A stretch of 37,744 bases of DNA from CAYMTN01 sp964393335 (GTDB taxonomy: Bacteria; Chloroflexota; Anaerolineae; Aggregatilineales; Aggregatilineaceae): contig CAYMTN010000023.1 of NCBI GenBank assembly GCA_964393335.1, positions 1 through 37,744 of the forward strand, in the 5' to 3' direction. Below are positions 18,069 to 25,951 of this stretch, piece after piece; the first letter of the stretch is position 1; each line of letters opens with the position of its first letter. A program made the translations under genes and the position numbers. The notes under the pieces are model-generated. The model saw only the letters and a list, made by a program, of their open reading frames with translations, was not told where the DNA came from and did no database searches.

Positions 18069-18095
18069 TTTATAGTAAGATCGACAGTAAGTTAA
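18069..18095 (-). promoter_or_regulatory. Candidate promoter of the GH4/transporter operon
   Basis: Reading the - strand, a -10-like TATAAA (18069-18074) is preceded by a -35-like TTAACT (18090-18095) with 15 bases between. The spacing is short, so support is modest. It lies about 90 bases upstream of the GH4 start codon in the AT-rich divergent region. Confidence 0.3.
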
Positions 18096-18146
18096 GAAGA
18101 GGGGTTGCGGCAGGGCTGGGGAAGTGGTATGGATACATGCAACACA

Positions 18147-18156
18147 CGCACGTGCG
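18147..18156. promoter_or_regulatory. Palindrome CGCACGTGCG, candidate operator
   Basis: Perfect 10-bp palindrome with the same CACGTG core as the one at 18034-18043. The two bracket the candidate promoter of the GH4 operon, which would suit a repressor acting on both sites. This is inferred from arrangement only. Confidence 0.3.
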
Positions 18157-18352
18157 GAACAGCCGATTGGCAGTTCGCGCGTGCGATTTGTTGTGAGATC
18201 GGTTGAAGAGTTGAATAATTCGCACATTAGATATATGATTAAATAGTAAATCAGTCGAACGTATTTATTGTTTATTCAATCACCAAATGCGCGCTATGTC
18301 AAGAAAATCGCCTGATATGACGGAAAATGTTCATCATTGTTAGATCGCGGTA

Positions 18353-18366
18353 TGTTCGAACGAACA
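18353..18366. promoter_or_regulatory. Inverted repeat overlapping the regulator's ribosome binding site region
   Basis: Perfect 6-bp inverted repeat TGTTCG-AA-CGAACA ending 9 bases before ATG 18376 and running into the AGGG ribosome binding site. DeoR-type regulators often bind short inverted or direct repeats, so this could be an autoregulatory site. No second copy was found in the divergent region. Confidence 0.35.
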
Positions 18367-18375
18367 GGGTTGGCA

Positions 18376-19425
18376 ATGAATAAACAACAACGCCATGATT
18401 TTGTTCTCCAGACGCTTGATAATGAAGGGGACGGGCATGTGGTGAGCACGCGAGAACTCGCGGAAGGTCTCGGAGTATCCGAGATGACCATCCGACGCGA
18501 TCTTCACGAGCTTTCTCAGAAGGGCCTGATCCGGCGGGTGCATGGCGGGGCCACTTTACCACGTCGCGCGGTGATGTCCCCAGGATATCGTGGGCAGATT
18601 GGGATTTTGCTTGTCTCTCGAAAAGACAAGTTCACGGATCCATTCTTCAATGAGGTGCTGCAAGGTGCGGACAGGAAACTGCAAGAGCTAGGATACCGGA
18701 CGGCGTATGTCTTTAGCTATAGCGATGTCCATACCAAAGAACAGGCGCGCGATCTGCTGCTTAATTACCCGGCAGATGCAATCCTTCTGATCGGAACTCA
18801 CCCTGCCGAAAGTGTTGAATATCTGAAGGCAAACGCGAAGGTGCTGGTTGCCGCAACCAGTATGCTCGGGCCGGAACATGACTCGATCATGATGGATGGA
18901 TGCACCGGCATCCATGCCCTGGTGGACCACCTGGCGAAATTAGGCCGCCGTCGATTGGGGTTTATCACAGGGTACTACGATTCGAGGGAACAGGGATTTC
19001 GTGACGGCATCAAAGCCAATAACCTACCGGATGATGCCACCTTGCGGATCAGACTGGACGAGGGGCAATTCGAAGATTGGACGCCACAATTGGGACAGCA
19101 GGGTGCAGCCACACTTATGAATCAGAAAAATCCACCGGATGCCATTGTCTGCGGTTCGGATCGCCTGGCGATTGGGACCATGCAATGGTTACACCAGAAT
19201 GGTTTTCGGGTTCCTGAGGATATTGCCGTGACCGGCTTTGACAACATAGCAGGTTCGGAATTCACCATCCCCCCCTTAACCACGGTCCACGCGTACAAGG
19301 AATTGATGGGTGCTCTCGCAGCGGAGCGCGCCGTCCGACGAATCGAGAATCCCAACGAAGTGCCTCTCCAGATTTGCACGCCAACCTCAGTCGTCATTCG
19401 TAAGTCATGTGGTGTTGGGCTGTAA
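18376..19425 (+). CDS. Transcription regulator: DeoR-type HTH joined to LacI-type sugar-binding domain
   Basis: Regulator of 349 residues with an uncommon domain pairing. Residues 1-60 form a DeoR-family winged helix: VSTRELAEGLGVSEMTIRRDL, then LSQKGLIRRVHGGATL (each stretch is a DeoR signature). Instead of the usual sugar-phosphate (DeoRC) domain, the rest (about 70-345) is a LacI/GalR periplasmic-binding-like fold: IGILLVSRKD, DPFFNEVLQGADRKLQELGY, HLAKLGRRRLGFITG, DAIVCGSDRLAIG and PEDIAVTGFDN. It should sense a free sugar rather than a sugar phosphate. ATG 18376 has AGGG 6 bases upstream; in-frame TTG 18337 and ATG 18352 are less likely. It is divergent from the GH4/transporter operon and precedes a second GH4 gene by 85 bases, so it probably controls both. 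Confidence 0.85.
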   Translation: MNKQQRHDFVLQTLDNEGDGHVVSTRELAEGLGVSEMTIRRDLHELSQKGLIRRVHGGATLPRRAVMSPGYRGQIGILLVSRKDKFTDPFFNEVLQGADRKLQELGYRTAYVFSYSDVHTKEQARDLLLNYPADAILLIGTHPAESVEYLKANAKVLVAATSMLGPEHDSIMMDGCTGIHALVDHLAKLGRRRLGFITGYYDSREQGFRDGIKANNLPDDATLRIRLDEGQFEDWTPQLGQQGAATLMNQKNPPDAIVCGSDRLAIGTMQWLHQNGFRVPEDIAVTGFDNIAGSEFTIPPLTTVHAYKELMGALAAERAVRRIENPNEVPLQICTPTSVVIRKSCGVGL

Positions 19426-19510
19426 TCCGGCAAACGCGTTCAAATTAGAATATCTGCCGTAAATCAGTTGTTTTTGGTGCGTTACATTTGATTAGAAAGG
19501 AAGGGGCTAC

Positions 19511-20902
19511 ATGACGAAAATTGCGTTTATTGGTGCTGGCAGCACAGTCTTTGCCAAAAACCTGATGGGGGATATCCTGAGCTTCCCTGAATTGGCAGGC
19601 AGCACCATCAGCCTGATGGACATCGATCACCAGCGCCTGAGCACCTCAGAAGGGGTCGCTCACAAAATCAACGAGGCGCTGGCAGCCAATGCCACAATAG
19701 AGGTTACTACAGACCGGCGCGCTGCGCTTGACGGGGCAGATTACGCCATCTGTATGATCCAGGTCGGTGGTTACAAGCCATCCACCGTGATTGATTTTGA
19801 GATCCCGAAGAAGTACGGACTGCGCCAGACGATCGCTGATACGCTCGGCATCGGGGGCATTATGCGCGCGCTGCGCACGATCCCTGTCTTGTTAGATATC
19901 ACCCACGACATGGAGGAATTATGCCCGGACGCCTTGTTCATCAATTATGTCAACCCGATGGCGATGAACCAATGGGCGCTCAGTCGAGGTACAACGATCA
20001 AAACTGTCGGGTTGTGCCACAGCGTGCCGCACACGGCGCATGAGCTTTCCAGAGACATCGGGGTCCCTGTGGAGGACGTCAACTACGTCGTGGCCGGTAT
20101 CAACCACATGGCGTTTTATCTCAAATTCGAAGACAAGAAAACGGGTGACGATCTGTATCCCAAGATTCGCCAGGTGATAGACGAAGGGCGCGTACCTGAT
20201 TGGAACCGGGTACGGTACGACATGTTCGCCCGCCTGGGTTATTTCGTGACCGAAAGCAGCGAGCACCTCAGCGAATATGTCCCCTGGTTCATCAAACATG
20301 ATCAACCTGGACTCATCGAAAAATATAACATCCCACTGGATGAATACATCGAACGCTGCGAGGCATTGGTTACAGCCTGGGAATTTATGGAAAAGAGGCA
20401 GAAAGCCGGGCGTGCGTTGAGTGAGGATGAGATCCGGGCATTACTTAAAGATGCGAATCCCATGCCGACTATCAAAGAAGGTATGATCCGGGGCATGATG
20501 AATTTCGACAAGATAGAACGCAGCGTGGAATACGGATCGAGTATCATCCACAGTATGGAAACCGGCATACCGCGCGTGATTTATGGCAACGTACCCAATA
20601 CCGGGATCATCACCAATCTGCCAGATGGATGCTGCGTCGAGGTCCCGTGCCTGGTTGATAAGAACGGAATACAACCAACACAGATCGGTGCGCTTCCGCC
20701 CCACCTGGCGGCTTTGATGCAAACGAACATCAACGTCCAGGCCCTGACAGTCGAAGCCGCGCTGACCCGCAACCGCGAGCACATCTATCATGCAGCCATG
20801 TTGGATCCCCACACGGCAGCCGAGTTGACCCTCGATGAAATCTGGTCAATGGTAGACGAGCTTATTGACGCACACGGGGATCGGCTGCCCGACTATCACT
20901 AG
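19511..20902 (+). CDS. GH4 alpha-glycosidase, CHSV type (alpha-galactosidase/glucuronidase group)
   Basis: Second cytoplasmic GH4 enzyme, 463 residues, clearly diverged from the one at 16465-17979. The NAD-binding motif is GAGSTVFAKNL near the N-terminus; metal ligands are Cys169 in GLCHSVPH and His199 in AGINHMAFY, with NYVNPM between. CHSV is the motif of MelA-type alpha-galactosidases and of some alpha-glucuronidases; the exact substrate cannot be read from sequence alone. A strong ribosome binding site (AGGAAGGGG) precedes ATG 19511. It lies in the same direction as the regulator upstream and converges on a LacI gene, with 25 bases between stops and no obvious terminator. Confidence 0.88.
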   Translation: MTKIAFIGAGSTVFAKNLMGDILSFPELAGSTISLMDIDHQRLSTSEGVAHKINEALAANATIEVTTDRRAALDGADYAICMIQVGGYKPSTVIDFEIPKKYGLRQTIADTLGIGGIMRALRTIPVLLDITHDMEELCPDALFINYVNPMAMNQWALSRGTTIKTVGLCHSVPHTAHELSRDIGVPVEDVNYVVAGINHMAFYLKFEDKKTGDDLYPKIRQVIDEGRVPDWNRVRYDMFARLGYFVTESSEHLSEYVPWFIKHDQPGLIEKYNIPLDEYIERCEALVTAWEFMEKRQKAGRALSEDEIRALLKDANPMPTIKEGMIRGMMNFDKIERSVEYGSSIIHSMETGIPRVIYGNVPNTGIITNLPDGCCVEVPCLVDKNGIQPTQIGALPPHLAALMQTNINVQALTVEAALTRNREHIYHAAMLDPHTAAELTLDEIWSMVDELIDAHGDRLPDYH

Positions 20903-20927
20903 AGGCGGCACACCCCCACACACTTCT

Positions 20928-21953
20928 TCATGCACGCACACTGCTATCGCGCACCACCAGTTCCGGCGCGATCCAGTTTGGTGCAGGGGTGAGGGGTTGA
21001 TCATCCGCTGGCGTGCTCAATATGCGGTCGAGCAGCCGCACGGCTTGAGCGCCAACACCGGTAAGATCATGGCGTATCGTGGTCAGCGACGGTATAAAAT
21101 ACGCGGCTTCTGGAATATCATCAAAGCCAACCACCGCTAAATCATTTGGCACACGCCAGCCGAGTTGGTGTGCTGCTTTTAACACGCCTAACGCCATCTG
21201 ATCGTTGCTTACAAACGTCGCTTCCAGATCGGGGTTTTCGCCGGCAAGCCGCAAAAAAGCGGAGAGTCCACTGGCTGCCGTCCAATCCCCTTCCTGATGC
21301 AAGCGTTCCGTTCCCGTGATCCCGGCTGCGGTCAGGGTGTCACGCCAGCCGCGTTCGCGTTCTTGAGCTTCCCACCAGTGTGTCGGACCGCTCACACAGC
21401 CAATGCGCGTGTAACCTTGCGCCAGCAAATGCGCGGTGGCTTGTTGCGCCCCGGTGTAGTTATCCACCGCCACGACAAACAAATCGTGGCGGCAGTCCAT
21501 GTGCAAAAACACGATTGGCACGGCTAGATCGCGGCTGTAGTTACAAATCCAATCCCGGTTTCGTCCCACTTCCGGCACGGCCCAGATGATGCCATCGACT
21601 TGTTGTGAAAGCAGATGGCGCAGCGCATCTTCCCCCCCATTGGTTTCAGGATCATGCAGCAAACTCGACATCAGCCAATAGCCGAGTTCGTTCGCCTGCC
21701 GCTCGATCCCAGCCATTGTTTGCGACGGGCCATAAAACTCGATTCCCGTACTGATCACGCCTAAAATGTTGCTTCGCCCCTGAATCAAGCTGCGCGCCAC
21801 CGCATTCGGCGCATATCCCAGTTCATCGATTACTTGCTGAACCCGGCGGCGCGTTTGGCTCGATACATCGGGATGGTCATTGATCACGCGCGAGATCGTT
21901 GCAATCGATAAGCCTGTTTTTTCGGCAATTTGCTTGATGGTGACGCGTGTCAT
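20928..21953 (-). CDS. LacI-family transcriptional repressor
   Basis: Regulator of 341 residues. The N-terminal HTH (about 1-50) has the full LacI signature: VTIKQIAEKTGLSIATISRVIN, then RRRVQQVIDELGYAPNAVARSL. The effector domain (about 62-335) is of the LacI/ribose-binding type, with VFLHMDCR, NYTGAQQATAHLLAQGYTRIG and VGFDDIPEAAYF. GGAG lies 5 bases before ATG 21953. It follows the AOR gene by 25 bases and is therefore the last gene of the isomerase-kinase-aldolase-AOR operon. A LacI-type operator lies at that operon's promoter (29880-29909), so it most likely represses the operon and itself; the inducer would be a sugar of this pathway. Confidence 0.9.
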   Translation of the reverse strand: MTRVTIKQIAEKTGLSIATISRVINDHPDVSSQTRRRVQQVIDELGYAPNAVARSLIQGRSNILGVISTGIEFYGPSQTMAGIERQANELGYWLMSSLLHDPETNGGEDALRHLLSQQVDGIIWAVPEVGRNRDWICNYSRDLAVPIVFLHMDCRHDLFVVAVDNYTGAQQATAHLLAQGYTRIGCVSGPTHWWEAQERERGWRDTLTAAGITGTERLHQEGDWTAASGLSAFLRLAGENPDLEATFVSNDQMALGVLKAAHQLGWRVPNDLAVVGFDDIPEAAYFIPSLTTIRHDLTGVGAQAVRLLDRILSTPADDQPLTPAPNWIAPELVVRDSSVRA

Positions 21954-21978
21954 GGTTGCTCCGCACTCATTCCGACGG

Positions 21979-23805
21979 CTAACCCTGCGCTAACTCAAGC
22001 AAAGCCGCCAATTCCAGTTTCTGTAGCCGTTCAGGCGTCGGCACGCCGTTTTCGTCCCAACCCATGATCCGGTAGTACTCGCTCAACATCGGGTCAAGTT
22101 CCACGATCTGTCCGGCAGCAGGCCCGCCCTCCATCGGCTGTTTGAGATTACGATCAGGCAGCGTATCGTGGGCGCGTGCAAACCCCTCGCGCACATTAAA
22201 CAACCGCGCCAACGTCGATACCCGTTCACCCAACCGTTGCAGATCAGACGCTTTAGGATACTCAAAGCCAGTCGCGGCAGTGACGAGCTGCCACAGCTCT
22301 TTGAGTGACATCCCATAGCCTGGGAACAGACATAAACTCGCACTATCCCATACCGCCGTGTCCGCTTGTGTATCACGGAATAACTGCGGTTTCCCCTCTA
22401 TCGCCAACGGATCGGCGGCTCCGCTGAACAGTTCGCCTAATGGTGCGCCCCGTAAGTGGCATGCGCCCCGCTCCGACACCGCATACGCCAACGCAGTACC
22501 TTTGGCGGCATTGGGGTGGTACGCGGGCATTTCCAGGCCCTTCACATGCATGGCGAATGGTTGCGCTGCCGGATAACCTGCCGCAATGTTTGCGACACCC
22601 TGCGCCAACCATGCTCCACAGCCCTCTCCCGTTGCCATCTTTGCGGCCAACGCCAGCGCCGAGTCGGCATCACCCCAGCGGGGCGTGATGCCGTCCAATT
22701 CCTCCGCCGAGATGATCCCACGCTGGAACATCTCCATAACGAACCCGATCACCCCACCTACGCTGATGGTATCCATGCCATATTCGTCACAGTACCAGTT
22801 CAGCTTGATGATCGTTTCCCGATTGCCAATCTCGCAGTTCGATCCTAGCGCGAAGATCGTTTCATATTCCGGCCCTTCGATCACGGTACCGTCGCTGAGT
22901 GGTGCGGTCCACTTCCCACAGCCAATGGGGCAGCCGAAACAGGCGTAGTCTTTTTTCCAGTTATTTTCGCGGAAGGCAAAACCCGCAATGTTTTCCGCCT
23001 CGTCAAACCGTCCGCGCTGGAAATTGCGTGTCGGTAACGCCCCCATCACATCAATGATCTCGAGGATGTTTGCGGTGCCTTCCTTGTTGAGCATCGTCGT
23101 TTTGCTCGACATGCGCACCGCACGAAACGCCAGTTGCAGCGCCCGGTCATAGGTTGTTCGATCATATACCTGCACGGTTCCGGTCCCGCGCACCGCAATA
23201 ACCTTCAACTGTTTTGATCCCATCACCGCGCCGACACCACCGCGTGCCAGTGCGCGGCTTTCGTTGAAGATACCGGCTACGTTGCGCTGCTGTTCGCCAG
23301 GCGGACCGATTACCAGCGCTTGCCAATCGCGCCCTAGCTCGTGTTTTACCTGCTCTGTCGCCTCAGAAATAGTTGTGCCCCACAAGTGCTCCGCCGGACG
23401 CAGTGTCACTTTATCGTCATCGATGACCAGCATCACCGGGTTGTCTGCTGCGCCGGTCACCACTAACGCATCGTACCCGGCATACTTGAGCATCTGGCCC
23501 CAGTAGCCGCCGCAATACGCGTCAAAATACGTGCCGGTGGCCGGGCTGCGCGTGGTGACGCCAAACCGCCCGGCAGTGGGCGCAGTCGTACCGGTCAAAG
23601 GACCGTTGTGGAAAATCAGGTGATTTTCCGGGCCAAGCGGATCAATGCCGGCAGCCTGTTCGGTATACAACAGCCACGCACCTAAGCCTTTGCCACCCAG
23701 TAGCAGCGGCATGACTTCAACCGGCAGCGGTGTGACGGAGATATCACCCAGTGTCAAATTGACCCGCAGTATACGATCACAATACGCACGTTGTCTCAAG
23801 GTCAT
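21979..23805 (-). CDS. Aldehyde:ferredoxin oxidoreductase, tungsten type (AOR family)
   Basis: Cytoplasmic enzyme of 608 residues that oxidises an aldehyde to a carboxylic acid using a tungsten (or molybdenum) bis-pterin and one [4Fe-4S] cluster, passing electrons to ferredoxin. Length and layout match characterised AORs: N-terminal GGKGLGAWLLY, cofactor region FGVTTRSPATG and ARGGVGAVMGSKQLK, and cluster cysteines Cys289, Cys292, Cys296 and Cys492, nearly the same positions as in the Pyrococcus enzyme. The ERGACHLRG segment is also characteristic. Its ATG overlaps the stop of the upstream aldolase-ferredoxin fusion (ATGA), so the two are translationally coupled and probably interact. The aldehyde is unknown; glyceraldehyde, glycolaldehyde or lactaldehyde from the aldolases of the operon are candidates. 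Confidence 0.93.
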   Translation of the reverse strand: MTLRQRAYCDRILRVNLTLGDISVTPLPVEVMPLLLGGKGLGAWLLYTEQAAGIDPLGPENHLIFHNGPLTGTTAPTAGRFGVTTRSPATGTYFDAYCGGYWGQMLKYAGYDALVVTGAADNPVMLVIDDDKVTLRPAEHLWGTTISEATEQVKHELGRDWQALVIGPPGEQQRNVAGIFNESRALARGGVGAVMGSKQLKVIAVRGTGTVQVYDRTTYDRALQLAFRAVRMSSKTTMLNKEGTANILEIIDVMGALPTRNFQRGRFDEAENIAGFAFRENNWKKDYACFGCPIGCGKWTAPLSDGTVIEGPEYETIFALGSNCEIGNRETIIKLNWYCDEYGMDTISVGGVIGFVMEMFQRGIISAEELDGITPRWGDADSALALAAKMATGEGCGAWLAQGVANIAAGYPAAQPFAMHVKGLEMPAYHPNAAKGTALAYAVSERGACHLRGAPLGELFSGAADPLAIEGKPQLFRDTQADTAVWDSASLCLFPGYGMSLKELWQLVTAATGFEYPKASDLQRLGERVSTLARLFNVREGFARAHDTLPDRNLKQPMEGGPAAGQIVELDPMLSEYYRIMGWDENGVPTPERLQKLELAALLELAQG

Positions 23806-25127
23806 GATTCGATCTCCTGCGGATCAAACGCTTTACGTTCGTCAATGTAAATGGCCTCAGTAGGGCAGATGCGCACGCATTCCGGATCCCCACCGCATAA
23901 ATCGCATACCACCGGATACCAGTCCAGCGTCTTAGCGGGCATTCCGGCGCGCGCCGCGATCTGGATGCCCTCGTCCGAATGCACGATCACCTGAGTGGGA
24001 CAAATCGCCACACACTCGCCGCAGTTATCGCAGCGCTCGACCAGTAACTCCACCGCGCCTGTTTCCGGATGCCAACGCAGCGCATGCGTAGGACATACGT
24101 CAATGCATTTCTGGCACAATGTACAGAACATGACCTTATGCTGGCCGGGTTTGTTGCCTGGCTCGATGCGCAGCCGCGCCAGGTAGGTGCCATAATTGCC
24201 GCTATCGTGGGTGGCGACACAGCCAACCACACACAAATTACAGCCGGTGCATTTGACCGGACTCGCCTTCAGTCGCACGAAGTCCCAAACCTCACCACGT
24301 AAGGCTTCATCGACGGTCCACCCCTTATGCGCGATTTTGACCAGTTGGTCAGCTATGTGTGCGGGATCGGGGGCTTTGGTCACGTTACGTCCCATCAGAC
24401 AGCCGCTTGCGCCAGCCTCCAATGCTTCCGCGAATAACTCCAATGCATCGCGTTCATGATCCGAGCGCGCGCCGCCCAACACCAACACCGGCACATCAGA
24501 AACTTCGATCAGGTGGCGAAACGACTCGACATCGCCCGTATACGGAATTTTGAGGGCATCCGCCCCGATCTCAACCGCAATCCGCGCCCCCAGCGTCAGC
24601 AGTTCCACGATATTTGCGCCGGTCACCTGGCCACCATATGCCAGCGGTTCGATAATGCATGGCAACCCAACCGCGCGACATTCTTCGACAAACTGCGCAC
24701 ATTTTTCTACGCCTTCTGCCTCGATCTGGTCACTGTAACCCAGAAACAGGTAAATCGTGATGGCGGATGCGCCGAGGCTAATCGCCTGCTCTGCCGTGAG
24801 GATTTTCTCGTTGAGCAGCAAGCGCTGCGGGACTGCGTTGGCAACATTTGATGTACCCAGGCGTGGCATGTTCATCCAGTCGGCGCGCACGATCACCGCC
24901 GGACCATCGCGGCCCTGGAACAAGGGAGCCAGACGCAGTGCTTGACCAGGGCTAACCAGAATCCCATCGACCCCACTGCGAATCACCGAAGCGGTGATTG
25001 CGTGTAGATTAACCACATTGGCCGTAACATCGCTCATATACCCGTGATCGGCGGCCACGCACACCGCGCGCCCGTCGCCGTGCCGGTTGAATATCCGATC
25101 CATGCGAGCCTGCAACCCGATATCCAT
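23802..25127 (-). CDS. Fusion: LsrF/FbaB-type class I aldolase plus four-cluster ferredoxin domain
   Basis: Protein of 441 residues with two parts. Residues 1 to about 265 are a DeoC/FbaB/LsrF-type TIM barrel: VAADHGYM (the DHG motif, about 26-31), the Schiff-base lysine in DALKIPYTGD (Lys193), VPVLVLGGARSD, and the phosphate-site ASGCLMGRN (about 240-248). All active-site landmarks are present. Residues about 290-425 are a polyferredoxin: four cysteine sets, CX2CX2CX3C three times (first Cys 293, 335, 366) and CX2CX5CX3C once (first Cys 408), predicting four [4Fe-4S] clusters as in AorA-type electron-transfer subunits of AOR complexes. A near-perfect AGGAGGTGA precedes ATG 25127. The next gene is AOR, overlapping by 4 bases. 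The fusion is in one continuous frame with no sign of frameshift. I infer that it hands electrons from AOR onward, perhaps while passing the aldolase product to AOR. Confidence 0.88.
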   Translation of the reverse strand: MDIGLQARMDRIFNRHGDGRAVCVAADHGYMSDVTANVVNLHAITASVIRSGVDGILVSPGQALRLAPLFQGRDGPAVIVRADWMNMPRLGTSNVANAVPQRLLLNEKILTAEQAISLGASAITIYLFLGYSDQIEAEGVEKCAQFVEECRAVGLPCIIEPLAYGGQVTGANIVELLTLGARIAVEIGADALKIPYTGDVESFRHLIEVSDVPVLVLGGARSDHERDALELFAEALEAGASGCLMGRNVTKAPDPAHIADQLVKIAHKGWTVDEALRGEVWDFVRLKASPVKCTGCNLCVVGCVATHDSGNYGTYLARLRIEPGNKPGQHKVMFCTLCQKCIDVCPTHALRWHPETGAVELLVERCDNCGECVAICPTQVIVHSDEGIQIAARAGMPAKTLDWYPVVCDLCGGDPECVRICPTEAIYIDERKAFDPQEIES

Positions 25128-25138
25128 CAAATCACCTC

Positions 25139-25912
25139 CTATGCGGGTTCAGGGGCCGCGCTGTGGATCAATGCCCGAAAACTGCGTGCCATTGCAGCGG
25201 GATCGTCACCAGCGAACAAACGATCGTCCAGCCACACGCCGACCGCGCCCAGGTCGAGCGCCTCGCGGATCACCGAACTCGCCGGGTCAGGCTCAGCCGG
25301 TTTTACCCAGACGGGCAGATCGCCGGTCATCTTCTTGATCGTCTGAAACGATTCCGCACCCGGCCACGGAACTACGATTCCACTCGCGCCACCTTCCAGC
25401 GCGTACGAGGCACCCAATTCGATCGCCTTACTGCGCAGCACGACACGCGGCCCGGTTGCGCGCACATCTACGATCAGGGGGAGTCCTTTGCCAGCTCCTT
25501 CCAGCGCGAGGGCTACGGTCCGTTTCAGGCAGTTGGCTTCAATTGTTTCAGAGTAGCCCAGCAGAAAATGGACCACAGCGGCACTTGCTCCCAGGTCCAG
25601 CACACCTGCTGCATCCACCAGCGCAATCGAATAGATGGTTTCAGGCGGCAATACGAAATCGTCGCCGCGTAAGCTGTTGGTCCAATCGGCACGGATCAGC
25701 AGCGCAGCATCCAGCCGGGTACGCTGCGCAAGATACCGCGCATGTCCCGGACCAGTCACTACGCCATCGACCTGCGGCAGAACTGCCGTGATCGCCTTGC
25801 CAAAATGCTCCATACCGGGCCGGACACCGAGCACCATCCCGGCACTGGTATCGACAATCAGACTGCGCTGGTCAACCGGATTCACAAATTCTCTCAAGCG
25901 GTATGTATTCAA
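25139..25912 (-). CDS. Degenerate DeoC/FbaB/LsrF-type aldolase paralogue, catalytic lysine absent
   Basis: Protein of 257 residues aligning over its length with the aldolase half of the next gene: LIRADWTNSL with VIVRADWMNM, FLLGYSETIEA with LFLGYSDQIEA, and GASGIVVPWPGAESF with GADALKIPYTGDVESF. The position of the Schiff-base lysine is Val180, the DHG motif is replaced by TSAG, and the phosphate-binding MGRN is replaced by LDDR. It therefore looks like a non-catalytic partner, possibly forming mixed barrels with the fusion protein. The start is TTG 25912 with GAGAGG close upstream; GTG 25882 is an alternative. It lies 9-11 bases upstream of the fusion gene in the same operon. Confidence 0.8.
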   Translation of the reverse strand: MNTYRLREFVNPVDQRSLIVDTSAGMVLGVRPGMEHFGKAITAVLPQVDGVVTGPGHARYLAQRTRLDAALLIRADWTNSLRGDDFVLPPETIYSIALVDAAGVLDLGASAAVVHFLLGYSETIEANCLKRTVALALEGAGKGLPLIVDVRATGPRVVLRSKAIELGASYALEGGASGIVVPWPGAESFQTIKKMTGDLPVWVKPAEPDPASSVIREALDLGAVGVWLDDRLFAGDDPAAMARSFRALIHSAAPEPA

Positions 25913-25951
25913 TGGCCTCTCACTTGCTGCACATTATGCATCAATTAACTG

